64,000 nucleotides of DNA from Alkalihalobacillus sp. LMS39 (GTDB taxonomy: Bacteria; Bacillota; Bacilli; Bacillales; Bacillaceae_F): positions 3,782,001-3,846,000 of the forward strand of contig NZ_CP093300.1 of assembly GCF_022812285.1 (NCBI RefSeq). The letters are read 5' to 3'. Below, one piece after another: positions 8,764 to 17,840 of this stretch. The stretch's first letter is position 1. The number at the start of each line of letters is the position of its first letter. The position numbers and the translations under genes were made by a program. The notes below the pieces were generated by a model that was not told the origin of the DNA, did not search any database, and worked only from the letters and a program-made list of their open reading frames with translations.

Positions 8764-9030
8764 TTATGACGTCTTTTGCTGTTGTTGTTCATTATATCGT
8801 TGAATCGCATATAAAGAGCCTTCACTGACCATCTTTGCTTGCTTCTCATCATTTGGGTCTGCAATTTCTTTTCGGATGGGTTCCGTTTCTTTGTTTCGTT
8901 TTAGTTTACTTATGACTTGTCCACTTAATGTTTTCATTTTACTCCGACTTTTTTTATCTAATAATAATATACTCGTGACTCCAACTACCGCAGCACTTAT
9001 TGAACTTATCGCAATATTTTTTCCATTCAT
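8764..9030 (-). CDS. Small membrane-anchored hypothetical protein
   Basis: An 88-residue protein with one N-terminal hydrophobic segment (IAISSISAAVVGVTSILLL) followed by a highly charged Lys-rich tail. This is the general layout of YtxH-like stress proteins, but sequence similarity is not clear enough to assign it. A GGAGGAGAT site precedes the ATG at 9030, and the gene has its own terminator. The function is unknown. Confidence 0.65.
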   Translation of the reverse strand: MNGKNIAISSISAAVVGVTSILLLDKKSRSKMKTLSGQVISKLKRNKETEPIRKEIADPNDEKQAKMVSEGSLYAIQRYNEQQQQKTS

Positions 9031-9159
9031 TTTCTATCTCCTCCTATGAATGTGATAGTATATCAATACCCTTCTTCGTTAGATGTAAACATTCCACCGT
9101 ATGATTTATCCCAAGACGTACATCCTAAGAGTAGCTTCAATAAAAAGGAGGTTTTTTTT

Positions 9160-9291
9160 ATGTCTGTCACAAAAGATGATGATAAAAAGAAAAAAGATAA
9201 TAATGCCAAAAACCAACAAAGAAACCGACTACGTGAAAAAAATGCTGAGCATGGAAAACACCAATATTCAAAGAAAACCGACCATTTATAA
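9160..9291 (+). CDS. DUF3941-like small basic protein
   Basis: A 43-residue, strongly charged peptide: MSVTKDDDKKKKDNNAK, then NQQRNRLREKNAEHGKHQYS and KKTDHL. The Lys/Asn-rich start and the YSKKTDHL ending match what I know of the DUF3941 peptides of Bacillaceae. An AAAGGAGG site lies seven bases before the ATG, which makes it a better start than the longer frame from 9046. A terminator follows directly. No function is known. Confidence 0.75.
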   Translation: MSVTKDDDKKKKDNNAKNQQRNRLREKNAEHGKHQYSKKTDHL

Positions 9292-9318
9292 GAATTTCCT
9301 ATTACACTTCACTCATAA

Positions 9319-9357
9319 ACGCATTGGGACTGAGACTAGACCAATGTGTTTTTTTTG
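9319..9357 (+). terminator. Rho-independent terminator
   Basis: ACGCATTGG pairs with CCAATGTGT (one G-T pair) and is followed by eight T. It ends the DUF3941-like gene. Confidence 0.8.
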
Positions 9358-9366
9358 TATTTTTGT

Positions 9367-9475
9367 TTCTCTATTGGACACTTCTCTTCAGTTTGGCGCT
9401 TGCTTTGTCCAATAGAGCTATTCAACCCTGATGAAGGACACTTGCTCAGTTATCCGTTCCCTGATTTGCCCTTTA
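9367..9475. repeat. Family A palindromic repeat: one good unit and one decayed unit
   Basis: The first unit has arms TCTATTGGACA and TGTCCAATAGA around a T/C-rich centre. The second begins ATGAAGGACAC, but its right arm is worn (TTTGCCCTTTATT). These are solitary members of the 52-bp units that form arrays at 23811 and 52595. Confidence 0.75.
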
Positions 9476-9477
9476 TT

Positions 9478-9516
9478 AAAAAAGAGTTCAATTCACTCAC
9501 GAATTGAACTCTTTTT
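9478..9516 (-). terminator. Rho-independent terminator of the rhodanese gene
   Basis: AAAAGAGTTCAATTC and GAATTGAACTCTTTT form a perfect stem with a six-base loop. T runs lie on both sides, so it can act in either direction. Confidence 0.85.
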
Positions 9517-9519
9517 ATA

Positions 9520-9888
9520 CTATTTATACAAATCTTTAATGTCTTTCACGACATTTTCCATTCCTTCATTAGTTTCACCGTGCCATGAGAGCATGCCACC
9601 TGAAAAGTTAATCACATTTTCAAAGCCCTGGTCTTTAAAATATAAAGACACATTTTGGCTACGGCCACCGCTTCGACAAACAAACACATACTCTTTATTT
9701 CTATCGAACTCGTCAATGACCGTAGGAATTGAACTCATAGGAACTAATGGAATATTAGGAATATGTCCCTCCACATATTCTTCTACTTCTCTTACATCAA
9801 CAATAATCGTATCGTCGCCTTTTGTACTGAGTAATTGTTCTAATTCAGTTGCCTCAATTTGAGGAATACCATCTCTTTCTTCTGCCAT
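9520..9888 (-). CDS. Rhodanese-like domain protein
   Basis: A single-domain rhodanese of 122 residues, a putative sulfurtransferase acting in the cytoplasm. The strand and loop TIIVDVREVEEYVEGHIP (about 27-44) and the active-site loop CRSGGRS with Cys71 are intact, followed by GFENVINFSGGMLSWHGE. The ATG at 9888, five bases after AGGTGGGG, is preferred over the TTG three bases upstream. It is monocistronic, with terminators on its 3' side. The sulfur donor and acceptor cannot be told from sequence. Confidence 0.92.
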   Translation of the reverse strand: MAEERDGIPQIEATELEQLLSTKGDDTIIVDVREVEEYVEGHIPNIPLVPMSSIPTVIDEFDRNKEYVFVCRSGGRSQNVSLYFKDQGFENVINFSGGMLSWHGETNEGMENVVKDIKDLYK

Positions 9889-9955
9889 CAATACCCCACC
9901 TATCTAATCAATATATATCCCACTTTACCGAAAACACAACTACGAATGCAAGTTA

Positions 9956-11041
9956 TCAGTCAGATTGTATTTTTCTTAAATTCCATAAACGATAAATATG
10001 ACTAACGATGACTTTTAACACCGCATACGTTGGGACTGCTAAGATTAATCCGAGTAGGCCAGCAAATCGCCCCGCTGCTAATATGAGGAGAATGATCGTT
10101 AATGGATGAATCGCAAGCTTTCGTCCCATGACTTGAGGTGAGATTAAGTTGCTTTCGATTTGTTGGATGACAATAATAACGAGAATGACTAATAACGCCA
10201 TAAACGGTGAGTGAATTAACCCGACTACAACCGCAGGAATCGTGCCAATCCAAGGTCCAATAAACGGGATAACATTCGTAAACATCGCCACTAACGCAAG
10301 CACTAATGGATAATCTAACTTAATAATTAAAAAAGCAATATAAGCTAGAACCCCTACACAAAAACTTACTATAATTTGCCCTTGTATGTAAGAACTTAAC
10401 GCTTTATCCATATCGCCTAAAATGCGTCTAGCATCTTCTTGTTGCTTTTTTGGAAGCAGCCTTAAAAATTGTGCTGGTGCTTTCTCGCCTTCTTTTAACA
10501 TATAAAAAAGCACGAAAGGAATGATGATTACAATAAGGACTGCATTTGTTATAAAACCAATAAAAGATGCTAAATTTGTTCCAATCGTCGACAACACATT
10601 ATTAATTGTTGTCGTTAACTCCGAACTAATTTGTTCAAAAGAAAAGTTTTCATTTAATTGAAATCGAGATAAATATTCATTTTGTTGTAAATTATTTATT
10701 AAAGTACGAATTTCGTTCATTAAGTGTGGAATGTTTTTCATAAAGCTATTCAGCTGCTTTTGCAATTCTGGACCGACTAATAAAAACAAAAATGTTAAAA
10801 CGGCCGCCACAATAATATATAAAAGAAGAATCGCGAGCGAGCGTGGCATTTTTTTCGCTAATAAATTAACAAACGGTCGGAATAAATAGTATAAAACACC
10901 AGCTAAAATAATAGGTGCAAACAGCGTTTGAATTAGAACTGCAATCGGTCGAAAAATAAAATCAACTAACGTCGATAAATAAATAATCAACAAAATGATA
11001 ATTAAGGCATATCCTATTCGAAAATATTTACCTTGAGGCAC
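9956..11041 (-). CDS. AI-2E family (PerM/UPF0118) transporter
   Basis: A 361-residue polytopic membrane protein with the family layout: two N-terminal helices, a long amphipathic soluble segment (about 70-150), and a C-terminal block with DYPLVLALVAMFTNVIPFIGPWIG and SNLISPQVMGRKLAIHPL, here separated as two motifs of the PF01594 family. Members have been linked to autoinducer-2 export or Na+/H+ exchange, and the substrate cannot be deduced. The start is a GTG at 11041 with GGGGTGGGAG upstream. It is a single gene between terminator-bounded neighbours. Confidence 0.9.
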   Translation of the reverse strand: MPQGKYFRIGYALIIILLIIYLSTLVDFIFRPIAVLIQTLFAPIILAGVLYYLFRPFVNLLAKKMPRSLAILLLYIIVAAVLTFLFLLVGPELQKQLNSFMKNIPHLMNEIRTLINNLQQNEYLSRFQLNENFSFEQISSELTTTINNVLSTIGTNLASFIGFITNAVLIVIIIPFVLFYMLKEGEKAPAQFLRLLPKKQQEDARRILGDMDKALSSYIQGQIIVSFCVGVLAYIAFLIIKLDYPLVLALVAMFTNVIPFIGPWIGTIPAVVVGLIHSPFMALLVILVIIVIQQIESNLISPQVMGRKLAIHPLTIILLILAAGRFAGLLGLILAVPTYAVLKVIVSHIYRLWNLRKIQSD

Positions 11042-11092
11042 TCTCCCACCCCTTTACAATGTCAGCAATTTTTTCCTAATTATAACATGGTT

Positions 11093-11992
11093 TTATTTCT
11101 CGTTTGAAATGATTTTACTTTTTCGTTCTTCTTTCGAAACGACACGTCGGTATTCTGTAGGTGAAATTCCTTCATATTGCTTAAATAACCTCGAAAAATA
11201 CGTTCCGTCCGAAATACCAACTTCTTTTCCGATCGAATTGATTTTTTTATTTGTACTCGCTAATAGCCGTTTGGCTTGAAGAAGCCGATACTGATTTACA
11301 TATTGAATCGGTGTGATCCCCATTGTTTTTTGCATGCACCTTGTCACATAATCTGGATGAAACAACAGCTCTTTTGCAATATCATTAATTTTGATTGGCT
11401 CTTGATAATGATCGTGAATAAAAGAAACAAGCTGGTTTGTTACTTGTTCAGCACTAGTCGGAATTGTAATAGCTTCCAGTTGTAGCAATCTCATACATTC
11501 GCTAAATACCATTTGCTCCTTTAGTTGATTCGCTGGATCTTTTTCATCGCCTAATGCAATTAACTGTAACAACTCCCGTAGCAGAGTTTCTCCATTGCGC
11601 AAAGGCGCATACTTAGGGATTTGAAACTCAAATAACGCGGGACGAGTGTATGTCCCTTCTCGCTTTACGATTTTCGACCAATCAATTTCCTCTTGGTCTT
11701 TTACGACATACCCCTCTGGTAGTGAAAAATGAACCCAGTCATACACCGTCTCTTCTGTACAAGGATATGTGCCAGAATGCTCTAATCCTGGTGATAAAAT
11801 CAAATACTCGTTCGGCTTTATGTTATAACTAATCCCCTCTTCTTGCATATATAAACACCCTGTTTTCACTACGATTAAATCAAAAACAGAAAATCCAGAA
11901 CGATAAAAATGTTTATCGCCTTTTTTAAACACCGCTTCGCCTGCTTTAATAAATGTCGGATAAGGGGGACAACTGAAAGATAATATACTCAT
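11093..11992 (-). CDS. yisR: AraC-family transcriptional regulator (YisR-like)
   Basis: A 299-residue regulator with an N-terminal cupin-like sensing domain and a C-terminal double helix-turn-helix from about residue 185 (INDIAKELLFHPDYVTRCM, then IGKEVGISDGTYFSRLFKQ and YEGISPTEYRR). A GGAG site supports the ATG at 11992 rather than the upstream GTG. It is divergent from a MATE exporter, the same pairing as B. subtilis yisR/yisQ, so it probably controls that exporter in response to a small ligand, possibly a sugar or drug. The symbol rests on synteny plus family. Confidence 0.85.
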   Translation of the reverse strand: MSILSFSCPPYPTFIKAGEAVFKKGDKHFYRSGFSVFDLIVVKTGCLYMQEEGISYNIKPNEYLILSPGLEHSGTYPCTEETVYDWVHFSLPEGYVVKDQEEIDWSKIVKREGTYTRPALFEFQIPKYAPLRNGETLLRELLQLIALGDEKDPANQLKEQMVFSECMRLLQLEAITIPTSAEQVTNQLVSFIHDHYQEPIKINDIAKELLFHPDYVTRCMQKTMGITPIQYVNQYRLLQAKRLLASTNKKINSIGKEVGISDGTYFSRLFKQYEGISPTEYRRVVSKEERKSKIISNEK

Positions 11993-12135
11993 TTTTCTCA
12001 CTCCAAAATTGGAAATAAAAAAGTCGGATTTGTTAAAGGTGAATCGTGTTTTTATCTATCTATTGTACCACGTTCAAAGTATACTTATATTACTTTTGTT
12101 ATCAATTTATTTTTTATGAAATCAGGAGGGTTACC

Positions 12136-13503
12136 ATGCCTAAAGAAACAAACAACACAAAAAAACTAACTCTCTTTGCCTTAACATGGCCAATATTCAT
12201 CGAGATTTTTCTTCATATGCTTATGGGGAGTGCCGATACATTAATGCTCAGTCAATATTCTGATGAAGGGGTAGCCGCTGTTGGTGTCGCAAACCAAGTG
12301 CTCTCACTCATCGTTGTTATGTTTGGATTTATTGCAGTTGGAACGAGTGTCCTCATTGCTCAATATATTGGGGCTAGACAAGAACAAGAAGCAGGGCGTA
12401 TTGCTGTTGTTTCTCTTGTTGCTAACTTTGCTTTTGCCCTGTTACTGAGTATCGGAATTGCTTTATTTAGTTCTCCAATTTTAAAATTGATGAATATTCC
12501 AGCAGAACTCATGGAACCTGCTATGGTTTATTTAATTATTGTCGGTGGTTTCTCCTTTGTTCAAGCATTATTAATGACAGCTGGGGCCATCATTAAAAGT
12601 CATGGTTTCACAAAAGACGCGATGTACGTCACGATTGGAATGAATGTTCTGAATGTCATCGGGAACTATCTCGTTTTATTTGGCCCCTTTGGATTTCCAG
12701 TATTAGGGGTGACAGGAGTCGCGATATCAACAACGGTCAGTCGTGGAATTGGTCTTATTATTCTTATGGTTATTTTGTATAAACGAGTAAATGGAGATTT
12801 ACCTTTTTCCTTTTTACGCAAATATCCGAAAAAACAGCTTGGCGATTTATTAAAAATTGGTGTTCCTTCTGCTGGTGAGCATATTTCGTACAACTCGTCC
12901 CAGCTGATGATTACATTTTTTATTGCGATGTTAGGAACAGAAGCGTTAACTACAAAAGTGTATGCTCAAAATTTAATGATGTTTATTAGTTTATTTTCAA
13001 TTGCAGTTAGTCAAAGTACCCAAATATTAATTGGACATCAAGTAGGTGCTGGAAAAATAAAAGAAGCTTATCAACGCTGTATTAAAAGTTTAAATATAGC
13101 CATTTTAATCTCATTAGTCATGGCCGGTGTCTTTTCTTTATTCCGAGAAGATTTGCTCCGCATTTTCACGAGCAATTCCGACATCATTGCGCTCGGAAGT
13201 ATACTCATCTTATTAACAATCATTTTAGAACCAGGTCGTGCTTTTAACCTTGTCGTTATTAACTCGCTTCGAGCCGCTGGTGATGTGAGATTCCCAGTGT
13301 ATATGGGGATTTTATCGATGTGGGGTGTCGCCGTACCGCTTTCTTATATCCTTGGTATCCACTTTGGATTAGGATTAATTGGGGTTTGGATCGCCTTTAT
13401 CGCCGATGAGTGGTTACGAGGTGTGATTATGCTTCTTCGTTGGAAAGGAAAAAAGTGGCAAAATATGGCATTTGTTTCAAAAAAAGACCGACAGACTGCG
13501 TGA
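12136..13503 (+). CDS. yisQ: MATE-family efflux transporter (YisQ-like)
   Basis: A 455-residue transporter with twelve predicted helices in two six-helix halves, exporting cationic drugs or metabolites in exchange for Na+ or H+. It opens MPKETNNTKKLTLFALTWP and has the MATE pattern MGSADTLMLSQYSDEGVAAV, with a second-half repeat around GTEALTTKVYAQNLMMF. The frame is open from 12046, but AGGAGGG lies six bases before the ATG at 12136. The divergent AraC-type gene makes this the yisQ/yisR arrangement. A short GC-rich terminator follows. Confidence 0.9.
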   Translation: MPKETNNTKKLTLFALTWPIFIEIFLHMLMGSADTLMLSQYSDEGVAAVGVANQVLSLIVVMFGFIAVGTSVLIAQYIGARQEQEAGRIAVVSLVANFAFALLLSIGIALFSSPILKLMNIPAELMEPAMVYLIIVGGFSFVQALLMTAGAIIKSHGFTKDAMYVTIGMNVLNVIGNYLVLFGPFGFPVLGVTGVAISTTVSRGIGLIILMVILYKRVNGDLPFSFLRKYPKKQLGDLLKIGVPSAGEHISYNSSQLMITFFIAMLGTEALTTKVYAQNLMMFISLFSIAVSQSTQILIGHQVGAGKIKEAYQRCIKSLNIAILISLVMAGVFSLFREDLLRIFTSNSDIIALGSILILLTIILEPGRAFNLVVINSLRAAGDVRFPVYMGILSMWGVAVPLSYILGIHFGLGLIGVWIAFIADEWLRGVIMLLRWKGKKWQNMAFVSKKDRQTA

Positions 13504-13559
13504 TTGAATAGTCGGTTGAAATTTAGTAAATTTGCTGTACAATTTAAACAAGACATATC

Positions 13560-13586
13560 TAAAGGGGGACTTCCCCCTTTCTTTAG
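13560..13586 (+). terminator. Short GC-rich terminator
   Basis: AAAGGGGG pairs with CCCCCTTT around four bases, downstream of the MATE gene. The T run after it is interrupted (CTTTAGTTT). Confidence 0.6.
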
Positions 13587-13610
13587 TTTATTTACACATT
13601 AGGAGGATTT

Positions 13611-14267
13611 ATGATGAAACGCTTATTACAACTTTTGCTTGTTATAACATTACCACTTTTCTTTGTTGTCGCATGTGGTCAAGACGAAGAACCTGTTGAC
13701 TCAGACGAATCAACAAATGGGATCGATTCTGAACAAAACGGAGACATCATTGAACAAGAGCCTGAAGAAGATTTAATAGAAGAAGAGCCAATTGAAAACA
13801 ACACTGAACAAGATGAACAAGAGGTCGTTGAAGAAACCGTATCTTCTCATTCTGTATGGCTTGTCTTTTCTGACCAAGATGTTATGGATATGTACCGCGT
13901 TCCTGTTACAGTAGAAGCAACAGAAAGTGAATTATATATAAAGGCTTTTGAGGCATGGATTGCAGGTCCAAAAGAAGATGGACTCGTATCTTTACTACCT
14001 GAAAATGTTTCTGTTCAATCGGTTACAATAGAAAACAACATTCCTCATGTCTCATTTTCAAAAGAACTACTTAATGCGAATTTAGGCTCAGGTACAGAAG
14101 CAATGTTACTAGACCAAATTGCACTCGTCATGGAACAGTTTGGATACAATCAAACGCAAGTATTAGTTGATGGTGAGATTTCGCCTTCCTTATTTGGTCA
14201 TGTTAGTACAGACACACCGATACAAGTTGATTCCATTGAAACTTATGAACAATGGAATGGACAATAA
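13611..14267 (+). CDS. GerMN-domain lipoprotein
   Basis: A 218-residue lipoprotein with lipobox VVAC (Cys22), a long acidic linker (residues 24-75, many Glu and Asp), and one GerMN domain: SVWLVFSDQDVMDMYRV, SELYIKAFEAWIAGPKED and PHVSFSKELLNANLGSG. GerMN domains occur in spore germination and sporulation proteins (GerM) and in other envelope lipoproteins. Here there is only one copy, so a generic envelope role is as likely as a germination role. AGGAGG lies five bases before the first of two ATG codons. A terminator follows. Confidence 0.85.
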   Translation: MMKRLLQLLLVITLPLFFVVACGQDEEPVDSDESTNGIDSEQNGDIIEQEPEEDLIEEEPIENNTEQDEQEVVEETVSSHSVWLVFSDQDVMDMYRVPVTVEATESELYIKAFEAWIAGPKEDGLVSLLPENVSVQSVTIENNIPHVSFSKELLNANLGSGTEAMLLDQIALVMEQFGYNQTQVLVDGEISPSLFGHVSTDTPIQVDSIETYEQWNGQ

Positions 14268-14279
14268 AATTTCTTTACT

Positions 14280-14306
14280 AAGCTGTCGTATGCCGACAGC
14301 TTTTTT
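14280..14306 (+). terminator. Rho-independent terminator of the GerMN lipoprotein gene
   Basis: AAGCTGTCG pairs with CGACAGCTT, with a five-base loop and six T. Confidence 0.88.
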
Positions 14307-14374
14307 CTTTTGACACACTGTTCTTACCGACACTCGTTCTTTATTAAAGAAAATCGTGTTTCTTTTTCATTAAA

Positions 14375-14428
14375 TAGCGGAACATATGTCCAAGATTTTC
14401 AAAAAGTTTTGGAATAAATGTCCGTAAC
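14375..14428. repeat. Family B palindromic repeat, two reverse units
   Basis: TAGCGGAACATATGTCC and GGAATAAATGTCCGTAAC lie about 40 bases apart. Both match reverse-orientation units of the repeats at 17841 and 33553. The rest of the 390-base gap before the TAXI gene shows only AT-rich DNA and a promoter. Confidence 0.65.
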
Positions 14429-14565
14429 TTGAAGAGTAAAAAAGGAAATTGTCGACATACTAAAAACAGCCATGTAATCAGACATACTATCATTTTACGT
14501 TCGTTCATTGTTTTATATCTAATTTCCTATTTTTATAGATTTTCCCATATTCATGTCGTTATTCT

Positions 14566-14593
14566 TTGACAAAACAAGCTCTTCTTCTATAAA
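14566..14593 (+). promoter_or_regulatory. SigA-type promoter for the TAXI/TRAP genes
   Basis: TTGACA at 14566-14571 and TATAAA at 14588-14593 are separated by 16 bases, about 70 bases before the start codon. Confidence 0.6.
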
Positions 14594-14661
14594 ATTGGAC
14601 TAGGTGAATCTTTGTTCATCAAATGTTCATCAAAAAAATACATAATAAGGGGGACACAACT

Positions 14662-15618
14662 ATGAAGAAACTTAAGTTTTTGTTTGTTTCAATTCTTGCT
14701 ACAGCGACGCTCGCAGCATGTGGCGGCGGCGATGCTCCAGAATTGCAAATGGGTACAGGAAGTACTGGGGGTACGTATTATCCATTAGGACAAGAAATGG
14801 CGACAGTAATGAATGACAATGTTGACGTTGAAGGCTTTAACGTTAGTGCTGTTGCTTCTGGTGCATCTGTTGAAAACCTTGCGAAAATTGGCCGCGGCGA
14901 ATTTCAATTAGGAATGACAGTTCATTTACCAGCTCTTGACGCTGCAAACGGTGAAGCCGATTTTGCAGATGGTGCAATTGATAATTTCGGCTTTATGGGT
15001 CATATTTATCCTGAGGTAATGCAAGTTGTAACGACAGAAGGAACTGGAATTACATCGATTGCAGATTTAGCAGGAAAGAAAGTAGCGATTGGACCACCAG
15101 GAAGTGGAACACAATCTGCTGCAAAGTTGATTTTAGAAGCCTATGGCATTCAAGATGGTGACTATGAAGCATTAGAAGAAGGATTTGGAGATGCTGCAGG
15201 TCGTTTGCAAGATGGACAGCTTGATGCTTCATTCGGACTTTTAGGTCTTCCAGCAGGTAACATCATCGATATTTCTACACAACGCGACGTCGTTATTTTA
15301 CCAATTGAAGGTGAAGCTCTAGACTATATCGAAGCAAACAGTGGTTATGCTGGTTATGAAATCCCAACTGATGCTTATGACTTCTTAGATGCGCCTGTTA
15401 TGACAGTTACAGCTTATGCTGTTCTAGTTGGATCTACAGATGAAATCAGTGAAGACTTAGGGTATGACATTGTAAAAGCTCTATATGAAAATGCTGCAAG
15501 CATTTCTCACCAACAAGGAACTCATCTTACAATTGAAAATGTATTAAATGGTTCAGATGGTTTACCAATGCACCCTGGTGCTGAAAAGTACTTTAGAGAA
15601 ATTGGAATTCTAAACTAA
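14662..15618 (+). CDS. TAXI-family TRAP transporter solute-binding lipoprotein
   Basis: A 318-residue extracytoplasmic solute receptor anchored by lipobox LAAC (Cys20). The TAXI-family signature follows: MGTGSTGGTYYPLGQEMATV, then EFQLGMTVHLPALDAANGE, and the TDELLPED-like region IADLAGKKVAIGPPGSGTQS near residues 135-155. It captures an organic anion (glutamate or C4-type acids in characterised relatives) for the fused permease encoded downstream. AAGGGGG supports the ATG at 14662, and the frame is open further upstream without a ribosome site. A terminator between this gene and the permease gene should make it the more abundant product. Confidence 0.92.
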   Translation: MKKLKFLFVSILATATLAACGGGDAPELQMGTGSTGGTYYPLGQEMATVMNDNVDVEGFNVSAVASGASVENLAKIGRGEFQLGMTVHLPALDAANGEADFADGAIDNFGFMGHIYPEVMQVVTTEGTGITSIADLAGKKVAIGPPGSGTQSAAKLILEAYGIQDGDYEALEEGFGDAAGRLQDGQLDASFGLLGLPAGNIIDISTQRDVVILPIEGEALDYIEANSGYAGYEIPTDAYDFLDAPVMTVTAYAVLVGSTDEISEDLGYDIVKALYENAASISHQQGTHLTIENVLNGSDGLPMHPGAEKYFREIGILN

Positions 15619-15627
15619 CCATCAATA

Positions 15628-15660
15628 AAGGACCGGGCAAACTGTCCGGTCTTTTTTTTC
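15628..15660 (+). terminator. Intra-operon terminator or attenuator after the TAXI gene
   Basis: GACCGG and CCGGTC pair around nine bases and are followed by eight T. It lies between the binding-protein gene and its permease, a common way to make more binding protein than permease. Confidence 0.8.
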
Positions 15661-15673
15661 GCTTAAGATATCG

Positions 15674-15775
15674 CTGACGAAAAAAGAGGATATTTAGGAT
15701 GACTAGTTGTAATTTATACTCTACTTTGTTTATTATGATAAAGGTCCTTTATTCTCTATCCCCTCTTTTCGTCAG
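15674..15775. repeat. Wide inverted repeat between TAXI and TRAP genes
   Basis: CTGACGAAAAAAGAGG at 15674-15689 is repeated inverted as CCTCTTTTCGTCAG at 15762-15775, with a two-base length difference. The 72-base interior is AT-rich. The purpose is unknown; it could be an RNA stem, a MITE-like remnant or a second attenuator. Confidence 0.6.
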
Positions 15776-15804
15776 GGTACTATTATGTTAAGGTGGTGAA
15801 CCTC

Positions 15805-17721
15805 ATGTCAAAAGAACAACAAGATTCAAATGCTCAAGAATTGTTAGCTAAATATGATCGAGAATCAGCGTATCGTGTGAACTTAAAAAAATGGGCTTGG
15901 GTCGTAACGATCCTAGCGATTTCGTTAACTATTTTTCAGTTATATACGGCTTTTCGAGGTCCTTATGTTTCACTCGTTCAAGGTGCGATTCATTTAGGAA
16001 GTGCATTAGGGTTAATTTTTATTTTATACCCAGCCAAGCGCTCCAATTTAAAAAAAGCAGGGGTTCCATGGTATGATGTGATACTTGCTTTCTTAGCAAT
16101 GGGTTCGTGTTTTTATATTGTTTATAATTATCAACGGTTAGTTTCAGAAGCGATTATTCGTGGATATACAGATCTAGACGTGTTTGTTGCGATTACAGGT
16201 GTTTTATTATTACTTGAAGCGACGAGACGAGCTGTAGGGCTACCGATCGTCATTATTGCGGGCCTAGCTCTTGCCTACGGGATGTGGGGACGAGGCATCC
16301 CAATTTTCGGGCATGCAGGGTTTAGTCCTGAGCGGTTGTTTACAAGCATGTTTTTTACATCTGAAGCTGTGTTTGGTATTCCGATTCAAATCTCATCAAC
16401 ATTTATTTACTTATTTTTATTCTTCGGTGTCATGTTAGTAAAAACAGGCATTGGACAATTTTTTAATGACCTAGCTTTTGGAGCTACAGGAAGAATGACT
16501 GGTGGAACTGCAAAAGCAGCGGTAACTGCTAGTGCTCTACAAGGAATGGTAACTGGAAGTTCTGTTGCGAACACGGTTGGTTCCGGTTCATTTACGATTC
16601 CAATGATGAAACGAGCTGGCTTTAAACCAGAATTTGCTGCAGCGGCTGAAGCCTCAGCATCTACTGGTGGTCAAATTATGCCACCAATCATGGGTGCTGC
16701 TGCGTTTATTATGGCAGAATATACAGGCACACCGTATAGTGACATTATCATTATCGCGATTATACCGGCACTTCTTTATTTTTCTGGTGTCTTTATGGGT
16801 ACTCATTTTGAAGCGAAAAAACGTGGCATTCTTGGTTTACCAAAAGATCAGCTTCCGACATTTACCGGTTTAATGAAACGAATTGATTTACTCTTGCCAC
16901 TCTTTGCGATTATTGGTTTATTACTAGCCGGATATACAGCAACAACCGCAGCACTTTGGGGTATTTTTGCGGCCTTTTTCATTTCACTATTCCGCAAAGA
17001 CACAAGAATGTCTGTTCTTGGCGTTTTAGATGCTCTTGAACAAGGGGCACGTGTCGCGCTCCCTGTTATTGCAGCTTGTGCTAGTGCAGGGATTATTGTT
17101 GGGATTGTTGTTATTACAGGACTTGGCGGGAAGATCGCTGGAGGAATTTTGCAATTAGCAAATGGAAACTTATTCCTTCTCTTATTCTTTACAATGATCG
17201 CTTGTATTTTACTCGGGATGGGACTTCCAACAACCGCAAACTATGTAGTTACTGCATCAATGGCAGCACCTGCACTTATTGCCTTTGACATCCCAGTTAT
17301 GGCTGCTCATATGTTTGTCTTTTACTTTGGAATTGTTGCCGACATTACGCCGCCTGTTTGTTTAGCCGCTTATGCAGGAGCCGGAATTGCGAGAGCGAAT
17401 CCGATGAAGTCAGGGGTGAACGCCTTAAAGCTCGCGATTGCCGCCTTTATTATTCCATATGCGTTCGTCTATAGTCCTGTACTTGTCCTACAAGATTGGA
17501 CATTCGCGACGTTAATCCCGCCATTAATTACAGCTTTAATTGGTATGATGGCGATTAGTGCAGCTATGATGAACTACTTTATTACATCACCAAAAATTTA
17601 CGAGCGAATTCTTTTATTCATTTCAGGGTTATTGCTTATTTATCCTGGCGACCTTCGTGTTTCACTACCTGGGCTTGGGGGTATTAATTTTAATTACCGT
17701 TCTTCAATATATGAGAAGTAA
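15805..17721 (+). CDS. TRAP transporter fused permease (DctQM type)
   Basis: A 638-residue inner-membrane permease in which the small (DctQ-like) and large (DctM-like) TRAP subunits are fused. The first four helices (about 30-140) are followed by the large subunit, with AVTASALQGMVTGSSVANTVGSGSF written as AVTASALQGMVTG and SSVANTVGSGSFTIPM near 237-262, and ACILLGMGLPTTANYVVTAS near 470. It uses an ion gradient to import the ligand delivered by the TAXI lipoprotein. AGGTGGTG points to the ATG at 15805, and GTG codons three and four codons earlier are alternatives. Confidence 0.93.
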   Translation: MSKEQQDSNAQELLAKYDRESAYRVNLKKWAWVVTILAISLTIFQLYTAFRGPYVSLVQGAIHLGSALGLIFILYPAKRSNLKKAGVPWYDVILAFLAMGSCFYIVYNYQRLVSEAIIRGYTDLDVFVAITGVLLLLEATRRAVGLPIVIIAGLALAYGMWGRGIPIFGHAGFSPERLFTSMFFTSEAVFGIPIQISSTFIYLFLFFGVMLVKTGIGQFFNDLAFGATGRMTGGTAKAAVTASALQGMVTGSSVANTVGSGSFTIPMMKRAGFKPEFAAAAEASASTGGQIMPPIMGAAAFIMAEYTGTPYSDIIIIAIIPALLYFSGVFMGTHFEAKKRGILGLPKDQLPTFTGLMKRIDLLLPLFAIIGLLLAGYTATTAALWGIFAAFFISLFRKDTRMSVLGVLDALEQGARVALPVIAACASAGIIVGIVVITGLGGKIAGGILQLANGNLFLLLFFTMIACILLGMGLPTTANYVVTASMAAPALIAFDIPVMAAHMFVFYFGIVADITPPVCLAAYAGAGIARANPMKSGVNALKLAIAAFIIPYAFVYSPVLVLQDWTFATLIPPLITALIGMMAISAAMMNYFITSPKIYERILLFISGLLLIYPGDLRVSLPGLGGINFNYRSSIYEK

Positions 17722-17802
17722 AAAGAATGAAGGAACACAAGCAAATGCATAATGAATAAGCTTTCAAAGCTTCAGAAAACTGTGGAGACTTTCTCAACAG
17801 CC

Positions 17803-17833
17803 AAAAGGCCAAATCGATGATTTGGCCTTTTTA
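17803..17833 (+). terminator. Rho-independent terminator of the TRAP permease gene
   Basis: AAAGGCCAAATC and GATTTGGCCTTT form a perfect 12-base stem with a three-base loop, then TTATCTTTTT. Confidence 0.85.
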
Positions 17834-17840
17834 TCTTTTT

